The notes beneath the pieces are model-generated. The model saw nothing but the letters and a program-made list of their open reading frames with translations, did no database searches and was not told where the DNA came from. The position numbers and the translations under genes were made by a program. DNA of 64,000 nt from Halichondria panicea (taxonomy: Eukaryota; Porifera; Demospongiae; Suberitida; Halichondriidae), in the NCBI RefSeq assembly GCF_963675165.1, contig NC_087385.1, positions 2,914,501 through 2,978,500 on the forward strand. Direction: 5' to 3'. Positions 47,517 to 64,000 of this stretch are shown piece after piece; position 1 is the stretch's first letter; each line of letters begins with the position of its first letter.

Positions 47517-47792
47517 TGTAATATCGTAGATGGACTTGAATAATTGAATAATAAAGAACTCTCATTCATAATAAACAACACAGGTATTTATACAAAAACG
47601 AGAATATGTATAAATATTAGTACAACCAGTAGGTTGTACATAGGATTGACAGTGCAGTAGTGTGTGTTTTCAATTATTGCACAAATTTTGATAGAATACA
47701 GACGTTACATCATAAGTACAGCTTACAACTAACACCTGATATAGTCTATTCAAGTTATGTCCTGCAAGGGCATGAATGTTCAAGACATCACA
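47517..47792 (-). repeat. 5' LTR of the gypsy element
   Basis: 276 bp, same ends as 43984-44210. It carries extra sequence around 47617-47690. The many differences from its partner suggest an old insertion or recombination between different copies. Confidence 0.9.
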
Positions 47793-47797
47793 AGAGT

Positions 47798-48045
47798 AGT
47801 CAGTCACATGTAGCAACATACAGAAAACACGAACTAGAAAAGAAACGGGCATATCAGCAAAGAGTCCAGGAAGTTGAACACTCCTCTTTCAAACCGTTAG
47901 TTCTATCAGTCATGGGCGTAGAAGGCTTCTACAAACACCTGAGCTCACTACTCGCCCAGCAATGGGACATCACCTACAATAAAACTCTATGCTGGTTAAG
48001 ATGTCGCCTAACCTTCTCGCTCAGCCATCCAAGCAATTAGAGGTG
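47798..48045 (+). pseudogene. Old retroelement polyprotein remnant (3' segment)
   Basis: Directly downstream of the gypsy target duplication the same protein family resumes: YRKHELEKKRAYQQRVQEVE, then WLRCRLTFSL near the end. The gypsy element therefore landed inside this older copy. Confidence 0.65.
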
Positions 48046-48761
48046 CAAGATCGTCGGTGTGCCCATTGAGATCGACCTGATCTCAGCAGAATCCCATCTC
48101 ATTAATATTAACAATAATAAATAATCTACTATTGTACGTGTGCCCTTGTCACTGTACATGCCATTCTCTAATAATTATTTTTACCCCACCTGGGGCCTGC
48201 AAAAAACAAACAAAAATGTTTCTCTCATCTGACTGCGACCTCAACGGGCAAACTGCGACCTTGGAAAAAAGGAAAAGAGCTATCATGCACTCCTGATACT
48301 CCCTAGTCCATGGTGGCCACACACACAGTAAAAAGAGACTTTCCAATAAAGTTATAAGACTTAGTGCTGTTTTATTAGAGCTCGCACACGGGAATTAGCT
48401 CTCCCAGTTCGGGCAAGGTCTCCCTCAGCTGGTCCTCCACATCCTCCAGTCTTCCCCTGTCTGGCACTCAACATAATCTTCTTACATCGTATCCTAGCTT
48501 GCTGCCGCTCTTGAAGCATCTATAACAACTCGTTTTAGCTAGCCTCAATGGTAGAAGCCTTGATCGCTGCTGTGGTGACAGAGTACTCGCAAGCTTTCAC
48601 TTCCACGTTCTGGTCTCCGTCCTCCTACAGAGTCCGTCCTGAAGCGTTAGGGTTAGTTTCGCAGGACTTCCACTCAATTCTATCACATCAAAAAGTTATT
48701 TAGGAAGAGTACGCAACTCCAATAGACTGTATACAAAAGGCATTCCTCCAGACCTACGTCA
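48046..48761. other. Intergenic, unassigned
   Basis: Possible coding-like minus-strand segment near 48370-48530 (MLQERQQARIRCKKIML start, ending before AATAAA) but interrupted upstream. No family recognised. Confidence 0.25.
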
Positions 48762-48770
48762 CACCGCAAC

Positions 48771-49661
48771 TAGCCTCGATCCCAGGCTCCAATTGAACGC
48801 TAGGTTGCCGATTGTATCTGGGCGTGACCGGTACATAGTATTAATAATTATTACAATTACTTTGTGCTATGTCTAAAAATACATGTACAGTGATATAATG
48901 ACACTAGATGTGGGCAATCGCTGTTTTTTGCAGAGTGTTATTGCACAAGCAGTACACCAAACAAGAGCTTCAAACAAGAGCTTCTCCATTGGATGTGCCT
49001 TGTGTGTTCACAGTGCACCAAGAGACAGTAGAATCCAGAGCCATTCCACGTCAGTAGTTTAGTACAAGTAGATTGGAGGGCAACTGCGTGGGTTGGTTGG
49101 ACTCCGCCTAACTAAGTCTATACTACCGTATAGCGGGTATATTTCGAGGGTATAAATTTTCGGGGATGGACCATTACAAAGGATTTCGCGGATTTTATTT
49201 TCGTGGTCTGAGTTCCAGCCTTCTGGCGCATGCGCACATCAACATGCAGCGTAGTCTCATGAATCAGCCGCCGTTCTTGAGACTACATGCAGTGTACCTC
49301 CACACCGTTAGCCTCGAATCCATAATACTGAACACGCCTACTATTCATAAATTTTCGTGGGTATAAATTTTCGCGGTACAGGCTCAATCCGCGAAAACCG
49401 CAAACATTTATACCCTCGAAATATACCCGCTATACGGTATCCTCACACTCTGGCCATCAATCTCTTTGTATACCATGCTCAGACCCCTTCAGCTAACACT
49501 CTATAGCTGACAAACTAGAATAGACCTATGACATGAGTTCTTCGTGATTTAACCTACTATTATTCGCTCCAAGGCCTGAGCAACCACAGCACATGTGTAT
49601 GTATGTCAACACCAGGCGACCTAGTGTTAAATTGGAGACAAATCGGCTTGGCTCGACGCTA
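48771..49661. mobile_element. Diverged Mutator-like element (891 bp)
   Basis: Left end TAGCCTCGATCCCAGGCTCC, right end inverse of TAGCGTCGAGCCAAGCCG, with inner inverted TCCAATTGAACGCTAGGT. The 9-bp repeat CACCGCAAC flanks it (48762-48770, 49662-49670). It contains the TA-type MITE 49126-49437. Confidence 0.7.
49126..49437. mobile_element. TA-flanked MITE with CCGTATAGCGGGTA ends
   Basis: CCGTATAGCGGGTATATTTC and its inverse at the two ends, flanked by TA at 49124-49125 and 49438-49439. Inner CGAGGGTATAAATTTTCG is also mirrored. Consistent with a Tc1/mariner-type non-autonomous element. Confidence 0.75.
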
Positions 49662-49789
49662 CACCGCAACTAGCAGGAATGGCAATGAATAGTAACTATT
49701 GCCTTTCCTACTGTCAGTTGTGATCACTGATCAGCACAACAGCATGTGGTTGTGACGTAGGTTGGAATATATGTCCCAATGAACTCTTG

Positions 49790-50246
49790 AAAGCACCGCA
49801 GGTGCTGATGCACGCATCGGTGGAGATGCCAAAGCTACATAACATAAAGCTACTAATAGCTTTTATACACGTACAAATGATGAACATTTTTGTTTGCTAG
49901 CATGCAAACTCAAGGAGTGGGTAATGATCGACTATGATTGTTATTAAGAACGATCGATGCCAAAAGTTCAATTGATGGCATGCCATCAGCAGAGCCTTGC
50001 AGCTAATGCAGAGTAGTAACACTCGGTAAACAAGTGAAAAGGTATTCCGAGTAAGCCAAATAGGCATTATTAAAATCCATGACTAGAAACCTATAGAAAC
50101 TCTTACTTGCACGTACTTCGCTGTAGCAGTCTACACACACACAGACACACAAACACACTACCGTACACCTTTTGAGTAGAGAGTTATACATGATATTAAA
50201 TCTAATAATTATGGGTACCTCGCTTGCGCATGTACAGCGAGGCATA
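49790..50246 (+). repeat. Family B repeat, copy 9
   Basis: AAAGCACCGCAGGTGCTGAT to ACAGCGAGGCATA, with internal deletions and a small insertion near 50168-50215. Confidence 0.6.
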
Positions 50247-52026
50247 ATTATCAATAATTGTACTAAATCTATATTTTGCATGCTACAGCAATTACCAGAG
50301 GAGGTCCGACATGCGTGCACAAATCATGAAGTTCAATGCATTGATGTGTCATTGCGGTTACATATCCAGGCCAGAGGCAATTAATTTGGAAATAAATTGG
50401 CAATTTTTGCTGAGTCAGCAAAAACGTTCAGCTTTAAAAGCATGAGTAAACGGTCTAGTGAACCCACTGCTACTCTGAGTATGACGTATACCTGTGATCT
50501 TGCAATTGCTGCCTGTTGGCCATAAGTATAGGATATACCACACCTAAGAGGATATATAGGGTCCGAGTAGGTGTGGCATATCTGACTTATACCACGTGAC
50601 CGCAGCACTATATAAAAGGACCTCCCCCTAGCAATAATTCAATCGCGATTCAGACTGCAAAAAAGAACAAGACTATGCCGGATTTTGCAGCCGTCAAAGA
50701 GCTAGTTGAGCAACATGTTGACTCCGCTCAAGAGTTTCCTTGGTACAAGCGTTGACCATTCGACGTCCCTTACTGGAGTTGCAAGCTCTTCTTGGATAAA
50801 ATCCGCGCCCATGGACCCATGGAAGCTTGTTGGAGAGCACCTTCCGTGTTTCTGCCGTCGCTTTGTGTCTTAGTACCGTCAAGCATGGCTCTTTTCTCTT
50901 TGCTTACTTTCTTGAACAAATGAAAAAACTAAAAACAACTTGAAAACTGTGCATGCCTGGGGCTGTATCTATATATCCTACAGCTGTTGACCAATGAGAT
51001 CAATTAGTGGTGACGTAAGTGGTGGTATAATTATAGGACTCTGAGTTTTCTGTAGTTGCTGTCAATTAGAGCTGTACTGACCATCACTTTTAATAATTCC
51101 TCTGGAAGCACTGAAGAGAGTATATGAATATACTTAACATGTACCGGTGATTAAATTTGAACTACTCTTCAGTACTTTTCTTGTGGGAAGCTATACACCA
51201 TAATTATTCAGAAGATTAATTAAAGGTGGTACAGCTCAACGCCTGCAGTTCATGGAAGAAACTCTTTTAAAGACAGAGTTACCGCCTACTGCTACTCGAC
51301 AACTGTTCTGCAAACCACTGTACATCAACGTAGCTATTATTTGCTGACTCGACACATAACAATCACGTGCTACGAATATTGTCAAGTCAGCAAAATGTGT
51401 AGATAGCTATCTTGATGCTCAATGCAGTGACCTTATACTAGCTACATAAAGTGTAATTGCTGCCTGAGGTCCATAGGACTCTACAAACGCTGAGTTTTTT
51501 TGGTGGGTGCACACGAGATCAACTTAATTTCACGAGATCAATTCTTACCAGATCAACTTTGCATGAGGTCAACTCTTAGTAGATCAACTCTCATAGAATC
51601 AACTTTTCATAGAGTCAACTCAACTCCCGAAATCAACTTTCCAGAAATTTCTAAAGGTGTTTTGACCTTTATTTTTAGCTTACTATAATTTTAGTAGGTT
51701 GAAAGGTATTAAGTAAAAATACAAGCTAGCACAGTTCAATTCATCAAGACAAACCGAGGAGGAAAGTTTAAGCATACAAAATAATAGATGAAAATGATTG
51801 CAATTCTGGAGGTGCAAAAACCATAAAAGCAAGAGCCACTTCAGAGGGTTTGAGTATGGTTGTAAGGAACGAGCATGATCACCCACCCAATCCAGCTGAG
51901 ATTATACCACTCAAGTTGCCATTGCAGGAATGAGGAAGAGAGCCAGAGATGAGAATAGGTTCTAGGATAGAAAAGCAACCCTCATCCTAACATTTAAATG
52001 GATCGAATACATGCAGAGAATGCCTG

Positions 52027-52579
52027 CATAGAAGAGGGATTGGAAACGGAAGTGAGTCTACATAGTGGCTCTGGGACCATCCCTCATAACTCCCGCAAAA
52101 GCCCAGGAAACTTATTGTGTCCAAAGCGTACATCTCAGAGCTACCCCCCCCCTGATAGTAGGTATCAATTGGAAACAAAGAAAATATAATCTCGATTGTC
52201 GTGAAGTAGCTAGAGGTACACAGAGCGCTTTTTCATGCTTGTGTTCCTATAGTTGGGCGGAGTCCAACCAACTGTGTAGTTGGTTGGACTCCGCCCAACT
52301 AGTGTTCCTATAGTACCTTTGACATGATATAGCTAAGGCTTTGTAACTAAATAGTGTCCTGTGTCCCAAATGGCCTCAAGTATTAGAGAAAGTTGATGTT
52401 TAGCAGCAGAACTGCTCGTGGACTTCTTACAGAGAGCAAAACGAGAGCAAAACAATTCTCATGAATTATTCATGTTTAGCCCTTGTGTTAAAAAGTAAGC
52501 CTCGATTAAAACCGCGGAGATACACGGATGGTACTTCGAGGGTACTTCCGTTTCCAATCACTCTTCTACTCTATCTATG
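52027..52579. mobile_element. Diverged P-like MITE
   Basis: Left end CATAGAAGAGGGATTGGAAA, right end the inverse of CATAGATAGAGTAGAAGAG followed by GATTGGAAACGGAAGT. No matching flanking duplication was found. It sits inside the element at 51512-52718 and itself carries the hairpin insertion at 52253-52301. Confidence 0.6.
52241..52313. repeat. Perfect hairpin insertion between 12-bp direct repeats
   Basis: Arms 52251-52273 and 52278-52300 (AGTTGGGCGGAGTCCAACCA...) are exact inverse copies, 23 bp each, with a GTGT loop. GTGTTCCTATAG flanks it at 52241-52252 and 52302-52313. A related half (GGTTGGTTGGACTCCGCCTA) lies at 49091. Confidence 0.85.
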
Positions 52580-52957
52580 TCTGGAGCTAGCCACAGAAGG
52601 AAAAGGGGTCAACACAGCGTACTTATCAGCACTTTAATCTGTAATTCACTATTAGTGAGAGTTGACCTCATGCGAAGTTGATCTGGTAAGAATTGATTTC
52701 GTGGGAGTTGATCTCGTGACGCAATGTTTTTTATCTGAACGTATTTGCTGACTCAGCAAAAATTGCCAATTAATTCTAATTACATCTAGTTGCTGCTCCA
52801 GGCCAAATGCACTAGCACTTGTAGTGATTCGTGCAGCATGTCTGGCTAATTACATATACATAATAATAAATTTCAATTTCATGCTCGCCACATATTCTGA
52901 CAGCCTACACTCCAGCCTACACTCCTATTTGGTCTGAGTTATAATTATGTTTCTCTT

Positions 52958-60964
<8,007 letters not shown>

Positions 60965-61549
60965 CTGGACAGATTGGTACATTAATTAGCACACACATTG
61001 CACTTACATGTAGACAAACTTAACTAAACTATCCATGGAATAATGAAATTATTATTATTTGCACAAGTAAGTGAGCCCCGCTTACTGGATTGATCGAGCT
61101 CTAGCTAGCTAAGTTTTATTGTGTAAAACTCATTGTTTTGTAGTTTTAGGATTTATTGGAGCTTAATGACCCAGCTCAAGAGCAGCAACCTTGAGGTGAA
61201 TAGCAGTTTCCTTTCAGGACAAGGGACAGGTGTGCTAAATATGGACAGTTGGCACCTATGCAGATCAACCTTTTGATCCTTGTACCACAGTGTCTAGCTG
61301 TTGTGCCTAAGCTATCTACGGCCCTGAGTTTGAATGGCTCAGTTAAATGCTGCTGTTGCTGATACACATTCGATCGAATACTACTTCGAGTGCAGATATA
61401 GCTAGATCACGAACAACAGTTGCACCCACGCATTGCGTATGTGCAGATCAATGTTTCGCCTTGCACATGCTAAAAGCTAGTCAGGGGGGAGACTGCCTAC
61501 AACCCTGTAACCGTATTATTTTTATAATCATAGGTTGTTGGTTATTGTC
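60965..61549. other. Upstream of visible GPI exons, nothing assigned
   Basis: The missing first GPI exon was looked for here on the minus strand and not found. No repeat family recognised. Confidence 0.4.
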
Positions 61550-62094
61550 TAGCCTCGATCCCAGGGCGCACTTCCTCAAAGAGTGGGCCTGGTAGCGACT
61601 GCTTGCGAATGCGCTAACCATTAACCAGATACCGACTAACGCAGGATAACAACAGGTATGCTCAGTAAAACAATGACGCCACAACAAACGGAAGTAGATT
61701 GAAGGAAGTAGATAGAAAGTTCGATTGAAGGTTTCTAGCCCATCTGATAGCTACCCGTAGCCTGCTATGCCAACAAAAGACTCACAGCTTGCAACAGTGT
61801 AGATGATAATCGTCTGAATAGAGTAAAAGCTGACACTAGACAGGCCACACCTCTAATACCTATACCTTAAGATGATATATTTTCACAGGTAAATTTCTTT
61901 GCGTTCTCACTGTTTAGCTCATTTTGCTGGTATTTAAGTCAAGTTGTGAAATAAATGTTGGTATTCATGGTTGTAATGAGTTCATTGCATTTTGCAATTA
62001 TCTGCGAATACACTTATTTCTACTCTCATTCGCAGAAATTAATAGCAGTCGCTACCAGGCCCACTCTTTGAGGAAGTGCGCCCTGGCATCGATA
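61550..62094. mobile_element. Mutator-like element (545 bp)
   Basis: TAGCCTCGATCCCAGGGCGC at the left; the right end is the inverse (AGTGCGCCCTGGCATCGATA) with a 3-bp deletion. The arms continue inverted through CTTCCTCAAAGAGTGGGCCT. No clear target duplication. Confidence 0.65.
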
Positions 62095-62559
62095 TTCTTA
62101 CTCTCTAGCTTCCCTAGAACCTCCCTGAGGTTGTCTACGAAGATCTTGTAGCAATTATAAAACAGTCACTTTTCTTTCGACGATTCTGATGGAACCGTAC
62201 CTCGAAGCAAAATATTAAAAATACCACGTGGAAGAGCAGCTCAATGCGCATGTGCTGGTACCTATTCGCTATGAAGCCAGAAAGGGCTCTCATCTACCTC
62301 TATGATGGTTGGATGGTCGTGATATTTTGAACTGGGTTTCTGACAGACTATGGCAAGTCTTTAAGTCTTTTTTGGCAAGTCTTTAACTTTGTGCTTCCAA
62401 CTGCAACCATAGGGCCATCATAGAGGTAGATGTGAGCCTCTTCTGGTTTCAGAACAGTGTGCAAGCCTTCTCGACAACGCAATAGAGCCACAGCTTCACA
62501 GGAGACAGACTATGGCAACTTCCAAGTCTTTGTATCACCCATGCAATAGAGACCAGGCC

Positions 62560-63330
62560 ATATTTTAAGCTAAGGTAGTACTAGGCTATAAACTAGCTAC
62601 TGAGCTCCATGTATTAGTAATGGCTAGTGGAACAGTCACAGCAATAGTTAGTGAGACCCCTCCAAGCAGTATAAAAAGCAGCTTGGACAGGCAAATTCTT
62701 GAGAGGAGCTCTGTCTGTACTGTTGAGTATTCCAGTACAGTCACAGACATGATAGAGAATTATGGAAATGTAACAAAGTTCTGTCGTAAAATACTGTGCC
62801 GATACGATGAACCAGTTACTATCAATGAATACAAAGAGACATTTACCTAGTACATTCAAATCGTTGACATAACTTTTTAAATGGGTACACAACGAGTCTG
62901 CTTTTCAAAAACCAGCAAAAATGAATATTACTTACCAACCTAAAGCCAAGTGGGTTTGATTTTACTTGCATACAATGCCCATGCAGCTACTTAATTAAGA
63001 AAGAGGGAATCATTAATATTTTGGGCTGTAGTCACAGCCTCTCCTTGTAGAAGGTACACAAAGCCACTAGATAGAGCCGAAACGATAACACAACACTAAA
63101 AAACCGCCTTTGAAAGCTTTTCAAGCTCTTGGTGAGATACACAACGCTTCTATATGATGCACAGTAGACGTGGATGCTCAGCACAGGACTAGGAGTCCCA
63201 GTAGGGAGCTGTGAATGATAGTAATGACCATTCCCGTTGGAGGCGAAACACGAATCAACTTTTGGCATTACACAGAAGTGATTGTGCGCAAATGCTCCGT
63301 TTCCCATCCCTCTCCCTTCTTATATCTATG
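62560..63330. mobile_element. Second copy of the 57172-58004 element, left end truncated
   Basis: Aligned by eye to 57250-58004 over most of its length and ending in the same TCCCATCCCTCTCCC ... ATATCTATG terminus. The left terminal repeat is missing, so no target duplication can be shown. It contains an open frame at 62620-62850 (76 codons) that is interrupted in the other copy. Confidence 0.65.
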
Positions 63331-63344
63331 GTACAGTATTGCTA

Positions 63345-63655
63345 GACCGGCGGCGACAGCCCCTCGCGTGCGTAGCGCGAGGGACTGGCAAACTGCCTAT
63401 CAGTCACTCGTCTCAGCTGCAACGAGCATTGCAGCCTATCAGATTGCTCAACGTCATATTAGCCCTGTAATTGTAACGGCACTTACACTTCAGGGGATTC
63501 AGTACATTCCATAGTAGCTAAATCTCATAGCAAAATTTAACCACATTATCTATAATGATATTCATGTTTGGTAGTGTTGCATGATCTATACACTTCCGCT
63601 GAGACGAGTGACTGATAGACAGTTGGCCAGTCGCTCGCGCCAGTCTACAGTATTG
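63345..63655. mobile_element. Inverted-repeat MITE
   Basis: CTATCAGTCACTCGTCTCAG at 63399-63418 is inverted at 63599-63618, and the outer parts (ACAGTATTGCTAGACCGG; inverse of GCAATACTGTAGACTGG) mirror loosely. Confidence 0.55.
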
Positions 63656-64000
63656 CACTGCACTGCACTCTCTGCAAACGGTTACTTCAGTCTGTTGTAA
63701 GAACTTTTTGTTGGACTAAACGTATACATAAGCTCAGTGTTAAAGCCTTGTACTTGTCAAGTAAATGAATGAAATGTTCGACATAAATTATACTACAATG
63801 TATATTGTACTGCTATAGATCCTGTAGAAACTTTTCAACAGAAATTCGAAGACATTTGTGTTCATTCCCAATGCTAAGAAGAGCAGAAAACAAAACTAAA
63901 CTAACTCTCTGATAATTATGTTTTTGGTATAATTATTTTTTACTTTGTATATGATTGGCACTTTGTATACGATTGGCTGAGATTTTTGTGGCTGGTTCAT

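Larger units (their letters stand above)
43984..47792 (-). mobile_element. Defective Ty3/gypsy LTR retrotransposon
   Basis: Two LTRs (43984-44210 and 47517-47792) begin TGTAATATCG and end GACATCACA in plus orientation; the flanking 5-bp repeat AGAGT (43979-43983 and 47793-47797) marks the insertion. The element reads on the minus strand: a purine tract GGGGAGGAA (44211-44219) abuts the 3' LTR, and TGGCGACGAGGAT just inside the 5' LTR is a likely primer-binding site. The coding region is broken: a gag fragment (about 46980-47483), reverse transcriptase in two frames (46579-46899 and 45965-46474, with the YIDD active site), RNase H plus integrase zinc region (45150-45983), and integrase core (44206-45050, frameshifted near 45010). 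The zinc-knuckle and protease part between gag and reverse transcriptase is deleted. It cannot move by itself. Confidence 0.93.
51512..52718. mobile_element. TIR element with opposing GATCAACT repeats (1.2 kb)
   Basis: The left end (CACGAGATCAAC) is the inverse of the right (GTTGATCTCGTG). Over about 65 bp both arms consist of short degenerate repeats with GATCAACT or GTCAACTC every 14-18 bp. It contains the P-like MITE 52027-52579. Confidence 0.65.
50397..52769. mobile_element. Large element bounded by 35-bp inverted repeats (possible)
   Basis: 50397-50431 and 52735-52769 are inverted copies with one mismatch, built around TTTTTGCTGAGTCAGCAAAA. The same motif bounds the 237-bp MITE at 13336-13572. 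The interior includes 51512-52718 and non-repetitive sequence without a clear gene. Whether this is one element or two solo ends is uncertain. Confidence 0.45.

Noticed and set aside
47660-47800. N-terminal half of a 126-codon frame
   Set aside because: It lies in the LTR; only the part after 47798 belongs to the older retroelement.
61550-62094. Possible first GPI exon
   Set aside because: The sequence is a Mutator-like element, and no frame resembles the GPI N-terminus.

Overview
The window is intron-rich eukaryotic DNA from an animal, most likely a sponge (demosponge). It holds three conserved animal genes with GT-AG introns: a ciliary basal-body gene, a mitochondrial valine-catabolism gene and a glycolytic gene. 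Introns and intergenic DNA are packed with nested DNA transposons. The sponge call is inference: it rests on the mix of mobile elements and on the frequent short ATAATTAT and GCTAGCTA motifs, not on a marker gene.

Layout: 1-14960 (+) is the 3' part of a BBOF1-like gene (six exons, start lies upstream). 15147-32126 (-) is ALDH6A1, methylmalonate-semialdehyde dehydrogenase, in ten exons, tail-to-tail with BBOF1. 32.1-52.9 kb is an intergenic transposon cluster. It contains an apparently intact P-element-like transposon (36076-40492) with an uninterrupted five-exon transposase and a second convergent gene; a LINE fragment; an old retroelement remnant; and, inside that remnant, a defective Ty3/gypsy element (43984-47792) with two LTRs and a 5-bp target duplication. 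52958-60964 (-) is GPI, glucose-6-phosphate isomerase, in 20 exons, missing about 45 N-terminal codons that lie beyond 60964. 61-64 kb is transposon-derived.

The conserved genes share no pathway. The mobile elements are more coherent. The P-like transposon defines a terminal-repeat type (CATAGAT... with GGATTGG) also carried by several short non-autonomous elements, and three of these insertions show 7-bp target duplications. A Mutator-like group (TAGCCTCGATCCCAGG ends, 9-10 bp duplications) includes one copy carrying a broken RecQ-type helicase fragment. Three other elements share an unusual design: terminal inverted repeats followed by opposing arrays of short tandem repeats, one of which holds 13 exact POU octamer motifs. 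Exon boundaries were derived by hand from splice signals, reading frame and recalled family sequences. No alignment was run.
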